Assembly (NCBI RefSeq): GCF_014395785.1
Contig: NZ_CP060713.1
Location: 1,640,501-1,704,500, forward strand
Direction of reading: 5' to 3'
Length of the DNA: 64,000 bases
Source: Nocardioides mesophilus
GTDB taxonomy: Bacteria > Actinomycetota > Actinomycetes > Propionibacteriales > Nocardioidaceae
Position numbers and translations under genes: made by a program. The notes beneath the pieces were generated by a model, which was not told the origin of the DNA, did no database searches, and saw only the letters and a program-made list of their open reading frames with translations. Shown here piece after piece: positions 56,052 to 64,000 of the stretch (position 1 is the stretch's first letter; each line of letters starts with the position of its first letter).

Positions 56052-56528
56052 GTGCCCGTGCTGCGACCGATGACGCCCGACGACGTACCCGCCATCCTGG
56101 CGCTCAACGAGCGCAACGTCGTCAAGCTCGCCCCAATGGACGAGCCCCGGCTGTGGCAGCTGCGAGGCTGGGCCGAGCGCTTCGACGTGGTGGACGTCGA
56201 CGGCACCTTCGCCGGCTTCGTGGTCACCTTCCCGTCCGGCTCGCCCTACGACTCGGAGAACTACCGCTGGTTCTCCGAGCGCTACCCCGCCTTCGCCTAC
56301 CTCGACCGGATCGTGCTGCACGAGGACTTCCGCCGGCGCGGCCTCGGCACCCTGGTCTACGACGTCGTGGAGGCCGACGCGCAGCAGCACGGCCGGCTGG
56401 CGCTCGAGGTGAACCTGGTGCCGCGCAACGACGCGTCGCTGGCCTTCCACGCCCGCCGCGGCTACACCGAGGTGGGCCGGCTCGGCGACGACGAGCACCT
56501 CGTCTCGCTGATGGAGAAGCGGCTGTGA
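56052..56528 (+). CDS. GNAT-family N-acetyltransferase
   Basis: A 158-residue acetyltransferase. Motif A is VLHEDFRRRGLGTLVYDVV with the R-x-x-G-L-G acetyl-CoA loop; motif B includes NDASLAFHARRGYTEVG. The start LRPMTPDDVPAILALNERN is typical. GTG start. Its stop overlaps the paaI start as GTGA, so it is coupled to two CoA-metabolism genes. The acceptor is unknown. Confidence 0.92.
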   Translation: MPVLRPMTPDDVPAILALNERNVVKLAPMDEPRLWQLRGWAERFDVVDVDGTFAGFVVTFPSGSPYDSENYRWFSERYPAFAYLDRIVLHEDFRRRGLGTLVYDVVEADAQQHGRLALEVNLVPRNDASLAFHARRGYTEVGRLGDDEHLVSLMEKRL

Positions 56529-56953
56529 CGCCGCAGGAGCGCGCCGAGCGGTCCGCGGCCGCGATGTGGGCCGGGGACGCCGCCAGCCAGGCCCTCGGCA
56601 TGCGGATCCTCGAGGTGGGCCCCGGCCGGGCCACGCTGGAGATGGTGGTGCGCCCCGACATGCTCAACGGCCAGGCGATCGGCCACGGCGGGCTGACCTT
56701 CACGCTGGCCGACTCCGCCTTCGCCTTCGCCTGCAACTCCTACAACCGCCGCACGGTCGCCCGGCTGTGCGAGATCCGGTTCCGGGCGCCGACCCGCGAG
56801 GGCGACCGGCTGGTCGCCGAGGCCGTCGAGGTGAGCCGGGACGAGCGGGACGGCCGCTACGCGGTCACCGTGCGCTGCGACGGCACCGAGGTCGCGTCCT
56901 TCGCGGGGCAGAGCCGCGAGGTCGGAGGCACGCTCTTCGACGAGGAGGTCTGA
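56525..56953 (+). CDS. paaI: Hydroxyphenylacetyl-CoA thioesterase PaaI
   Basis: A 142-residue hotdog-fold thioesterase. The active-site block is NGQAIGHGGLTFTLADSAFA, with the His-Gly-Gly motif and the catalytic Asp of PaaI. It hydrolyses aromatic acyl-CoA dead-end intermediates. GTG start overlapping the GNAT stop, and a TGATG junction with the CaiB gene. No phenylacetate oxygenase genes are nearby, so it may serve another acyl-CoA route. Confidence 0.9.
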   Translation: MTPQERAERSAAAMWAGDAASQALGMRILEVGPGRATLEMVVRPDMLNGQAIGHGGLTFTLADSAFAFACNSYNRRTVARLCEIRFRAPTREGDRLVAEAVEVSRDERDGRYAVTVRCDGTEVASFAGQSREVGGTLFDEEV

Positions 56954-58113
56954 TGCTCGAGGACGTCCTGGTCGTCGACCTCACCCGGGCGCTGTCCGGG
57001 CCGCACGCGGCGATGCTGCTCGGGGACCTGGGGGCCCGGGTGATCAAGGTGGAGGCTCCCGGGGGCGGCGACGAGTCCCGGTCGTGGGGTCCCCCGTTCG
57101 TCGGGCCGGACGAGGAGCCGGTGTCGACGTACTTCCTCGCCGCCAACCGCAACAAGGAGTCGGTCGTCGCCGACCTCAAGTCCGCCGACGGCGCCGAGCT
57201 GCTCACCCGGCTGGTGCAGCGCGCCGACGTGCTGCTGGAGAACTTCCGTCCCGGGGTGCTGGACCGGCTGGGATTCTCCGTCGAGCGGCTGCACGAGCTG
57301 AACCCGCGGCTGGTGGTCCTCTCGATCTCCGGCTTCGGCCACGACGGCCCGGAGGGCGGCCGCGCCGGCTACGACCAGATCGCCCAGGGCGAGGCGGGCC
57401 TGATGTCGATCACCGGCCCCGACCCGGACAGCCCGACCCGGGTCGGGGTGCCGATCGCGGACCTGCTCGCCGGGATGCACGGGGCGTACGGCGTCGTGGC
57501 CGCCCTGCACGAGCGGGCCCGGACCGGCCGCGGGCGGGTGGTCCGCGCGAGCCTGCTCGCCTCGGTGGTAGGCGTGCACGCCTACCAGGGCACCCGGTGG
57601 ACGGTGGCCGGCGAGGTGCCGCGGCCGCTCGGCAACCACCACCCCTCGATCGCTCCCTACGGCCTCTTCCACGCCGCCGACGGACCGGTGCAGATCGCCT
57701 GCGGCAACGACACCCAGTGGCGGGCGCTGGCCCACCTGCTCGGCATCGCCGACGACCGCTACGCCCGCAACCCGGACCGGGTGGCGCTCCGCGACGAGCT
57801 CGCCGCCCGGATCGACCGGGCGCTGGCCGCGCTGCCGGCCGAGGAGTGGCTGCGCCGGCTGGCCGACCTCGGCATCCCGGCCGGCAAGGTGCGCAGCCTC
57901 GACGAGGTCTACGACTGGGAGCAGACCCGTTCCCAGGGCCTGCTGGTCGAGGTCGAGCACCCGACGGCCGGCCGGCTCGAGCTGCCCGGGCCGTCGCTGC
58001 GCCTCGACGACAACGACTTCTCGGGCGCCCGGCGCGAGCACCTGCCCCCGCCGCTGCTCGGGGAGCACACCGCCGCGGTCCGCGCGTGGCTCGGGATGGA
58101 CCCGGCCGGCTGA
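56953..58113 (+). CDS. CaiB/BaiF-family CoA transferase
   Basis: A 386-residue family III CoA transferase. N-terminal VLVVDLTRALSGPHAAMLLG, the catalytic Asp in RAGYDQIAQGEAGLMSITG, and C-terminal GIPAGKVRSLDEVYD. Length typical. ATG overlaps the paaI stop by one base with GAGGAGG upstream. It moves CoA between carboxylic acids, which would fit an operon that also contains a CoA thioesterase. Confidence 0.93.
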   Translation: MLEDVLVVDLTRALSGPHAAMLLGDLGARVIKVEAPGGGDESRSWGPPFVGPDEEPVSTYFLAANRNKESVVADLKSADGAELLTRLVQRADVLLENFRPGVLDRLGFSVERLHELNPRLVVLSISGFGHDGPEGGRAGYDQIAQGEAGLMSITGPDPDSPTRVGVPIADLLAGMHGAYGVVAALHERARTGRGRVVRASLLASVVGVHAYQGTRWTVAGEVPRPLGNHHPSIAPYGLFHAADGPVQIACGNDTQWRALAHLLGIADDRYARNPDRVALRDELAARIDRALAALPAEEWLRRLADLGIPAGKVRSLDEVYDWEQTRSQGLLVEVEHPTAGRLELPGPSLRLDDNDFSGARREHLPPPLLGEHTAAVRAWLGMDPAG

Positions 58114-58157
58114 CCGGTCCCGGTCTCGGGCGCGAGGCCGCGTGAGAGCCTCGTCCG

Positions 58158-59093
58158 GTGGAGGACCAGCTGACCCCGGCCTGGGCGGACCTGCTGCGCT
58201 CGCAGGGCCATGCGCCCGGGCCCGTCCTCGGCTCCGGGATGGAGGGCACCGTCGTGGCGCTCGGCGACGGCCTGGTCGCCAAGCTCTGGCGCAGCCGGTC
58301 CGCGGCCGAGCTGACCCGGCTGCAGTCGTTCTACGAGGCGGTCGCCGCAGCGGGTCCGGCGCTGCGCACGCCGCGGATCCACCGGGTCCTCCACCTCGAC
58401 GGTGCGTGCGCCTCGGTGGAGACGCTCCTCGAGGGCCGGCCGCTGTGGCAGCCGAGCGGCACGTCGCCGCCGCTGATCACCGATCGGCAGGTCGGCGCGG
58501 TCGTCGACGCCCTGGCCGCGCTGGCCGCCGTCGTCCCGACCGCGGGCATGGCTGTGCTGCCGGTGCTGGAGGGCGAGGAGCCGTTCCCGACCGGCACCGT
58601 GCCGTTCGAGCGCTCGCTGGCCGCGCTCGTGCAGCGCCGCGTGGAGCGGTCCCAGGGCCCGCTGGCGGCGCGGCTGCCGGACCTCGACGCCGTCGCCGCG
58701 GCCGTCGTCGCGCGGCTGCGCGACCTCCCGCCGGCGCCCCCGCGGCTGGTGCACGGTGACCTGATCCCGGCGAACGTCCTGGTCGACCAGGACTCCCGGC
58801 CGGTGGCGGTGCTCGACTTCGGGTTCCTGACCACCGTCGGAGACCCCGCCTTCGACGCCGCGGTCGCCGCCAGCGTGTTCGACATGTACGGTCCCCGGGC
58901 GCGGGACACCGAGGCGCTCCTCGACGCCGCGGTCGCGGACCGGTTCGGCTATCCGGCGGAGCGGCTCGCGGCGTACCGCGCCGGCTACGCGCTGGCCACC
59001 AGCACCTGCTACAGCGCCTCGGGCAGCGACGGGCACTTCGCCTGGTGCCTGCGGATGCTGGAGCGGCCGGACGTACGGGCGGCTCTCGGCTAG
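58158..59093 (+). CDS. Aminoglycoside phosphotransferase-fold kinase
   Basis: A 311-residue protein. The catalytic loop is LVHGDLIPANVLVD and the metal-binding segment AVLDFGFLTTVGDP, with a glycine loop LGSGMEGTVVALG and the ATP Lys in VAKLWR. Members phosphorylate diverse small alcohols; no basis for an antibiotic-resistance claim. GTG 58158 lies six bases after GAGCCT, a weak leaderless pattern. Confidence 0.85.
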   Translation: MEDQLTPAWADLLRSQGHAPGPVLGSGMEGTVVALGDGLVAKLWRSRSAAELTRLQSFYEAVAAAGPALRTPRIHRVLHLDGACASVETLLEGRPLWQPSGTSPPLITDRQVGAVVDALAALAAVVPTAGMAVLPVLEGEEPFPTGTVPFERSLAALVQRRVERSQGPLAARLPDLDAVAAAVVARLRDLPPAPPRLVHGDLIPANVLVDQDSRPVAVLDFGFLTTVGDPAFDAAVAASVFDMYGPRARDTEALLDAAVADRFGYPAERLAAYRAGYALATSTCYSASGSDGHFAWCLRMLERPDVRAALG

Positions 59094-59100
59094 CAGCGGG

Positions 59101-59144
59101 CCGGTCAGCCGCCGGTCAGCCGCCGGTCAGCTGCCGGTCATGCC
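59101..59144. repeat. 11-bp tandem repeat spanning a stop codon
   Basis: The unit CCGGTCAGCCG is repeated about four times with the last copies degenerate. The MFS stop (59127-59129, minus strand) lies inside the third copy, and each copy carries TGA on the minus strand. Confidence 0.8.
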
Positions 59145-60425
59145 GCGCCACACCTGCGGCTGCGTGGCCTGCAGGTGCGCGCGGGCCCGGCGGCGGAACC
59201 GGAACACCAGCAGGCCGCCGCCGATCCAGCCGACGTACTGCACCGACATCGCGACGGTGTAGGCGTGCGAGGAGTAGTCGGTGGACTCCCCCGGCGTCAG
59301 CACGTCGAGCAGCACCCCGACCGCGAAGACCACCAGCAGCGAGGCCACGAAGCCGCCGACGTTGACGATGCCGGTGGCCGAGCCCAGCCGGGCGGAGGGG
59401 TTGAAGGTGCGGGCGACGTCGAAGCCGACCATCGACCCCGGGCCGCCGAGGCCGGTGGCCACCACCATCGGCACCAGCAGCCAGACCGGCGCGTCCCCCG
59501 GCCACAGCAGCACCGCGGCCCAGGTGAGCATGATCGCCAGCACGATGCCGAGCACCAGGGTGGAGCGGTGCCACGGGTTCCGGGCGATGTAGCCGCCGAC
59601 CAGCGGGCCGCCGACCATCATCGTCACCACCAGCAGCGAGAGCAGCAGCCCGGCGGTGGTCCGGCCGGTGTGCTCGCCGTGCACGAAGAACGGGTAGCCC
59701 CAGAGCAGGCCGAGCACGTTGGCCCCGAACTGGGCGGTGAAGTGCGACCACAGCCCGAGCTGGGTGCCCGGGTCCCGCCAGGACGCCCGCAGGTCGCGCC
59801 CGACGGTCCGGACGTCCTTGGCCGCCCGCGACGACGGGGCCCCGGGCGGGACGTCGCGGACGATCAGCACCACCAGCAGGCCGAGCACCAGCCCGACCGC
59901 GGCGCTGACCGCGAAGGTGGTGGTCCACCCGAACTGGTGCAGCGAGCGGGCCAGCGGGATCGCCGCCACCAGCGCGCCGCACTGGCCGAGCAGCGCCGTC
60001 CACGCGGTGAGGATCGGGTTGCGCATCGGCGGGAACCACGAGGCGATGATCCGCAGCACGCTGATGAAGACCATCGCGTCGCCCATGCCGACGAAGACCC
60101 GCGCGACCAGCGCCCCGCCGTAGGTGCCGGTGAAGGCGAACCCCAGCTGGGCGGCGGTCATGAACAGCGCGCCGGCCAGCAGCAGCCGCTGCGGTCCGAA
60201 GCGGTCCAGCAGCACCCCGACCGGGATCTGCATCCCGGCGTAGACGAGCAGCTGCAGCACCGTGAACGTGGACAGCTGGGAGGCGGAGATGTGGAAGCGC
60301 TCGGTGGCCGAGATCCCGGCGACGCCGAGCGAGGAGCGGTGGAACACCGCGAGGAAGTAGACCGCGACGGCGGTCAGCCACACCACCCGGGCGCGGCGGC
60401 CCCCCGCGGGGACGGGACCGGTCAA
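59127..60425 (-). CDS. MFS transporter
   Basis: A 432-residue permease with 12 hydrophobic segments. N-terminal VAVYFLAVFHRSSLGVAG and the loop GVLLDRFGPQRLLL match the MFS signature. Start is TTG 60425, whose TTGA overlaps the GntR stop by 4 bp, so translation depends on the upstream gene. Substrate unknown; sugar-acid or aromatic-acid transporters of this type often pair with FCD regulators. Confidence 0.92.
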   Translation of the reverse strand: MTGPVPAGGRRARVVWLTAVAVYFLAVFHRSSLGVAGISATERFHISASQLSTFTVLQLLVYAGMQIPVGVLLDRFGPQRLLLAGALFMTAAQLGFAFTGTYGGALVARVFVGMGDAMVFISVLRIIASWFPPMRNPILTAWTALLGQCGALVAAIPLARSLHQFGWTTTFAVSAAVGLVLGLLVVLIVRDVPPGAPSSRAAKDVRTVGRDLRASWRDPGTQLGLWSHFTAQFGANVLGLLWGYPFFVHGEHTGRTTAGLLLSLLVVTMMVGGPLVGGYIARNPWHRSTLVLGIVLAIMLTWAAVLLWPGDAPVWLLVPMVVATGLGGPGSMVGFDVARTFNPSARLGSATGIVNVGGFVASLLVVFAVGVLLDVLTPGESTDYSSHAYTVAMSVQYVGWIGGGLLVFRFRRRARAHLQATQPQVWRGMTGS

Positions 60426-61069
60426 TGCGACTCCCGGGCCAGGGCGATCGACCAGCGCAGGTGCTCGTTGACCACCGAGCAGAAAGCCTCCGCGTCGTCA
60501 CCGCGCAGCGCCTCGACGATCCGGGCGTGCTCGGCGATCGCGGCGTCCATGCGGTCGGTGCGGCCGCGGACCATCGTGGAGGTGAACAGGGTCTGCTGCT
60601 CGCGCAGGGTGCGGTAGACCGCGGAGAGCACCGAGTTGTCGGCCGCGTCCACGATCAGCTCGTGGAAGCGGCGGTCCGCGTCGGTGAAGCCGGCCGTGTC
60701 CTGCTCCCGGCGCCGCTGCCGCATCTCCTCGTGGACGCACTCGACCGCCGGCAGCAGCGCCTGCCGGGCGGCGAAGGAGCGGCCGGCGGTGTGGTTCTCC
60801 ACCAGCACCCGGGCCTCCAGGATGTCCTCGACCTGGTGCAGCGAGAACTCGTTGACGACGGCGCCGCGGCCGGGGACCAGGGTGACCAGCCCCTCGCACT
60901 CGAGCCGGACCAGAGCGTCGCGGGCCGAGGTGCGGCCGACCCCCAGCTCGCGGCCGAGGCCGGTCACGGTGATCACCGCGCCACTCTCGTAGACCGCGCT
61001 CAGGATCGCCCACTTGGCGTAGTCGTAGGCCCGCCGAGGGGCGGGGACGGACGCGGGGGACTGGCTCAT
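60422..61069 (-). CDS. GntR-family regulator (FCD domain)
   Basis: A 215-residue regulator. Winged helix with LGRELGVGRTSARDALVRLE, and the FCD all-helical effector domain (about 80-205) with metal-binding candidates in DRRFHELIVDA and AEHARIVEAL. ATG 61069; TAAAAT (61079-61084, minus strand) gives a start site only about 3 nt upstream. It likely controls the coupled MFS transporter. Confidence 0.92.
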   Translation of the reverse strand: MSQSPASVPAPRRAYDYAKWAILSAVYESGAVITVTGLGRELGVGRTSARDALVRLECEGLVTLVPGRGAVVNEFSLHQVEDILEARVLVENHTAGRSFAARQALLPAVECVHEEMRQRRREQDTAGFTDADRRFHELIVDAADNSVLSAVYRTLREQQTLFTSTMVRGRTDRMDAAIAEHARIVEALRGDDAEAFCSVVNEHLRWSIALARESH

Positions 61070-61173
61070 GCCGCGACCATTTTAGGCGGTTCGTCGCCCA
61101 CCGGACGACGGGAGTCCACCCTCCCGGCGTCCGGTGCCGCCGGGGCCCCCTCGGCGGGGGTACGGCGGCCCGC

Positions 61174-62640
61174 TCAGTGCAGCAGCGCGGTGGCCGGGTC
61201 CTCGAGGATCGCGGCGACGTCGCTGAGGAACCGGGAGCCCTTCTCGCCGTCGATGAGCCGGTGGTCGAAGGAGAGCGCCAGCGTGGTCAGCGAGCGCACC
61301 TTGATCTTGCCCTTGTGCACCCACGGCTGCTCCCGCACCGCCCCGAAGCACAGGATCGCGGACTCGCCCGGGTTGATGATCGGGGTCCCGGCGTCCACGC
61401 CGAACACGCCGACGTTGGTGATCGTGAAGGTGCCGCCGGCCATCTCCGCCGGCTGGGTGCGGCCCTCGCGCGCCGTGCGCGCCAGCGCGTTGATCGCCCC
61501 GCCGAGCTCGACCATCGACAGCGCCTGCGCGTCCTTGACGTTGGGCACCACCAGGCCGCGCGGGGTGGCCGCGGCGATCCCGAGGTTGACGTAGGACTTG
61601 AAGACGACCTCCTGGGCGGCCTCGTCCCAGGTGGCGTTGAGCTCGGGGACCCGGCGCATCGCCAGCATGCAGGCCTTGGCCACCACCAGCAGCGGGGAGA
61701 CCTTGACCTCGGCGAACGCCCGGTCGTGCTTGAGCCGCTCGACGAGCCGCATCGTCTTGGTGACGTCGACGGTGACCCACTCGGTCACGTGCGGCGCGGA
61801 GAAGGCGGAGTCGACCATCGCCTGGGCCATCATCTTGCGGACGCCCTTGATCGGCTCGCGGCGCTCCCGGGCCGCGCCGTCGAACGACGCCGTCGTCGTG
61901 GCTGCCGCCGGCGCGGTCTCTGTGGCCGCACCGGTGGCCCCGCCCGAGGCCGCGGCCTCGACGTCGGCGCGCGAGACGGTGCCGTGCGGGCCGGTGGCGG
62001 CCAGCGAGGCCAGGTCGATGCCGAGGTCCTTGGCGAGCTTGCGGACCGGGGGCTTGGCGAGCACCCGGGTGGCGGCCGGACCGGCAGCCGGCGCGGCCGC
62101 GGGGGTCGCGGGGACGGCGGGCTCGTCGGCCTCGACGACCTCGGAGGACTCCGCGCCGCCCTGGCCGAACGCCCCCTGCACCTGCAGCTGCGCAGCGGCG
62201 CCGGCCTCCGAGGACGGCGACGCGCCGCCGCGGCGCGGCCGGCGGTGCGCGGCGCCCTCACGCGGGCCGTAGCCGACCAGCGTCTGGTTCTCGCCGCCAC
62301 CGGTGGCGGCCGGGTTCGACATGTCGATCTCGCCGAGCGGGGCGCCCGCGGCCGCCGGGGTCACGTCTGCCGGCGGCGTCGCACCCGCGGTCTCCGGGGC
62401 TTCGCTGCCGTCGCTGATCCGGATGATCGGGGTGCCGACCGCGACGGTCTCCCCCTCGGGGACCAGCAGCGCGGCGATGGTGCCGGCGTACGGCGAGGGC
62501 AGCTCGACCAGGGACTTGGCGGTCTCGATCTCCACGACGATGTCGTTGATCTTGATGACGTCGCCGACCTTCACCTTCCAGGTGACGATCTCGGCCTCGG
62601 TCAGGCCCTCACCGACGTCGGGCAGCTTGTACTCGTTCAC
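61174..62640 (-). CDS. 2-oxoacid dehydrogenase E2 (dihydrolipoamide acyltransferase)
   Basis: A 488-residue E2 core of a pyruvate or branched-chain 2-oxoacid dehydrogenase. Lipoyl domain 1-78 with Lys42 in EIETAKS; long Ala/Pro linkers. The subunit-binding domain is near 195-230 (VRKLAKDLGIDLASLAATG). The catalytic domain ends with SFDHRLIDGEKGSRFL, containing the H-R-x-x-D-G motif. GTG start with AAGGAG upstream. One lipoyl domain suggests a BkdC-like enzyme. Third gene of the operon. Confidence 0.94.
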   Translation of the reverse strand: MNEYKLPDVGEGLTEAEIVTWKVKVGDVIKINDIVVEIETAKSLVELPSPYAGTIAALLVPEGETVAVGTPIIRISDGSEAPETAGATPPADVTPAAAGAPLGEIDMSNPAATGGGENQTLVGYGPREGAAHRRPRRGGASPSSEAGAAAQLQVQGAFGQGGAESSEVVEADEPAVPATPAAAPAAGPAATRVLAKPPVRKLAKDLGIDLASLAATGPHGTVSRADVEAAASGGATGAATETAPAAATTTASFDGAARERREPIKGVRKMMAQAMVDSAFSAPHVTEWVTVDVTKTMRLVERLKHDRAFAEVKVSPLLVVAKACMLAMRRVPELNATWDEAAQEVVFKSYVNLGIAAATPRGLVVPNVKDAQALSMVELGGAINALARTAREGRTQPAEMAGGTFTITNVGVFGVDAGTPIINPGESAILCFGAVREQPWVHKGKIKVRSLTTLALSFDHRLIDGEKGSRFLSDVAAILEDPATALLH

Positions 62641-62688
62641 GCGTCTCTCCTTGGAACGTGGTCCCGACGAGCGCGACCACCCGGGGGT

Positions 62689-63672
62689 TCAGTAGGCCAG
62701 CGAGCGGTCGACGGCGTCCAGGACGCGGTCGAGGTCGGGGAGCCACTCCTCCTCGATGCGGCTGGGAGGGTACGGCGTGTCGAAGCCGCCCACCCGCAGC
62801 ACCGGGGCCTCGAGGGAGTAGAAGCACTCCTCGGTGATCCGCGCCGCGACCTCCGCACCCATGCCGAGGTTGACGTGCGCTTCGTGGGCGATGACCGCGC
62901 GGCCGGTCTTGCGGACCGACTCCAGGACCGGGCCCATGTCGAGCGGGGACAGCGTGCGCAGGTCGATCACCTCGACGCTCTGGCCGTCGCCGGCGGCGGC
63001 CTCGGCGCTCTGCAGGCAGGTCTTCACCATCGGGCCGTAGGCCAGCAGCGTCAGGTCGCTGCCCTGCCGCACCACACGGGAGCTGAACAGCGGGTCGGGC
63101 GTCGCGGTCTCGTCGAGCTCGGCCTTGTCGGCGTGGTACTGCCGCTTCGGCTCGAGGAAGATCACCGGGTCGTCGCAGGCGATGGCCTGCTGGATCATCC
63201 AGTAGCCGTCGACCGGGTTCGAGCAGGCCACGACCTTGAGGCCCGGGGTGTGCGCGAACTGCGCCTCGGGGCTCTCCGAGTGGTGCTCGACCGCGCCGAT
63301 GCCGCCGCCGAACGGGATCCGGATCACCAGCGGCATCTTGACCTTGCCCTGCGACCGGAAGTGGATCTTCGCGACCTGGCTGACGATCTGGTCGTAGGCC
63401 GGGTAGACGAAGCCGTCGAACTGGATCTCGCAGACCGGCCGGTAGCCCCGCATGGCCAGCCCGACCGCCGTGCCGATGATCCCGGACTCCGCGAGCGGGG
63501 AGTCGATGACCCGGTCCTCGCCGAAGTCCTTCTGCAGGCCGTCGGTGATCCGGAAGACGCCGCCGAGCTTGCCGACGTCCTCGCCCATGACGAGGACCTT
63601 CGGGTCGGCCTCCATCGCCTTGCGCAGCCCGCCGTTGAGGCCCTTGGCCAGGGTGATCTTCGAGGTGGCCAT
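62689..63672 (-). CDS. 2-oxoacid dehydrogenase E1 beta subunit
   Basis: A 327-residue transketolase-like subunit. VLVMGEDVGKLGGVFRITDGL, DRVIDSPLAESGIIGTAVGLA and the C-terminal LRVGGFDTPYPPSRIEEEWL are standard for branched-chain or pyruvate E1 beta. ATG overlaps the alpha stop as ATGA, ensuring equal amounts of both subunits. Substrate choice (branched-chain versus pyruvate) cannot be settled from this subunit alone. Confidence 0.94.
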   Translation of the reverse strand: MATSKITLAKGLNGGLRKAMEADPKVLVMGEDVGKLGGVFRITDGLQKDFGEDRVIDSPLAESGIIGTAVGLAMRGYRPVCEIQFDGFVYPAYDQIVSQVAKIHFRSQGKVKMPLVIRIPFGGGIGAVEHHSESPEAQFAHTPGLKVVACSNPVDGYWMIQQAIACDDPVIFLEPKRQYHADKAELDETATPDPLFSSRVVRQGSDLTLLAYGPMVKTCLQSAEAAAGDGQSVEVIDLRTLSPLDMGPVLESVRKTGRAVIAHEAHVNLGMGAEVAARITEECFYSLEAPVLRVGGFDTPYPPSRIEEEWLPDLDRVLDAVDRSLAY

Positions 63673-64000
63673 CAGTGCGCTCCTGCCGTGGTGTCGAAGC
63701 TGTCGAGGTAGGCCGCGAAGCCGTCGCGCTCGGCGGCCAGCTCGGCGGTCTGCTCGGCGTAGACGTAGTCGAAGGTGTCCAGGATCCGCGGCTCGGGCAG
63801 CGCCTTGCAGCCGGCGCGCAGGTGCTCGCCGAGCTTCTCTGCCTCGTCTTCGATCTCGTCGAAGAAGTCCTGGTCCACCAGCCCGTTGCGGGTCAGGTAG
63901 ACCTTCACCCGCTGGATCGGGTCCTTGAGCTTCCAGCTCTCCACGTCGGCCGAGAGCCGGTAGCGGGTGGGGTCGTCGGTGGTGGTGTGCGCACCCATCC
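63672..64000 (-). CDS. 2-oxoacid dehydrogenase E1 alpha subunit (C-terminal part)
   Basis: The frame stays open to the window edge, so only the last 109 residues are seen. MGAHTTTDDPTRYRLSADVE is the conserved phosphorylation/ThDP loop region of E1 alpha, typical of branched-chain and actinobacterial enzymes. Translation must begin beyond base 64000; the internal ATG at 63998 is not the start. First gene of the alpha-beta-E2 operon. Confidence 0.9.
   Translation of the reverse strand, partial: MGAHTTTDDPTRYRLSADVESWKLKDPIQRVKVYLTRNGLVDQDFFDEIEDEAEKLGEHLRAGCKALPEPRILDTFDYVYAEQTAELAAERDGFAAYLDSFDTTAGAH

Noticed and set aside
58158-59093. Aminoglycoside resistance gene
   Set aside because: Only the general APH kinase fold is seen; nothing points to an antibiotic substrate.

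Overview
The window is 64 kb of very GC-rich (about 70% or more) DNA from an actinobacterium, most likely Nocardioides or a close relative in the Nocardioidaceae. This is inferred from a mycothiol-type DinB enzyme, a mycobacterial-type FadE5, a GOLPH3/GPP34 protein, many GTG starts, many 4-bp ATGA/GTGA gene overlaps and frequent leaderless promoters. No rRNA, prophage, insertion sequence or CRISPR array was found. One tRNA, tRNA-Gly(CCC), is present.

Layout. 1-5418: the 3' end of a peptide-type ABC importer operon (binding protein, two permeases, fused double ATPase). 5448-7235: a small module in which a ribbon-helix-helix regulator sits behind tandem TGACGTCA boxes, followed by a frameshifted DUF4097 gene and a 51-codon gene. 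7349-12624: SGNH hydrolase, LOG-like protein, dcd, tRNA-Gly, GNAT, DUF2461 and an acyl-CoA ligase. 12777-18914: a minus-strand sulfur block (Rrf2 regulator, two TauE exporters, a Cys-rich miniprotein, a rhodanese-CstB fusion behind two CsoR/CstR-like operators, SulP). 18991-22639: release factor 3, a MerR regulator and otsA, the last with an upstream 15-codon ORF. 22812-34015: DUF2795-like gene, fadE5, DUF6458, DEAD-box helicase, thioredoxin-NHL protein, pgm, GPP34 and a second acyl-CoA ligase. 34184-40333: an accessory-looking stretch with a mycothiol-dependent enzyme, a frameshifted DUF6518-like gene, an unknown NlpC/P60-like protein, an S10 peptidase, a membrane protein and an AbiEi/DUF559-like protein. 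40564-42249: paaN. 42393-52489: a divergent amine-catabolism locus. On the minus strand are a PuuD-like hydrolase, SDR, aldehyde dehydrogenase, glutamine-synthetase-like ligase and GntR; on the plus strand are a permease, a choline-kinase-like protein and a GcvT-type FAD dehydrogenase. A perfect palindrome lies between the two arms. 52522-59093: membrane and hydrolase genes, SRPBCC, then GNAT-paaI-CaiB, then an APH-like kinase. 59127-61069: MFS transporter with GntR. 61174-64000: a 2-oxoacid dehydrogenase operon (E1 alpha, E1 beta, E2) cut by the window end.

Non-coding structure is rich. A 32-bp repeat unit forms three tandem arrays (3, 5 and 7 copies). Two of these, in opposite orientation, bracket the AbiEi/DUF559-like gene. 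A second family of inverted repeats with a GGACATGCACT arm occurs at 23.1 and 33.7 kb. A long hairpin with alternative partners lies at 8.7 kb. At least a dozen genes have a -10-like hexamer ending in T exactly 6 nt before the start codon, implying leaderless mRNAs. Two genes show apparent single-base losses in C-runs.
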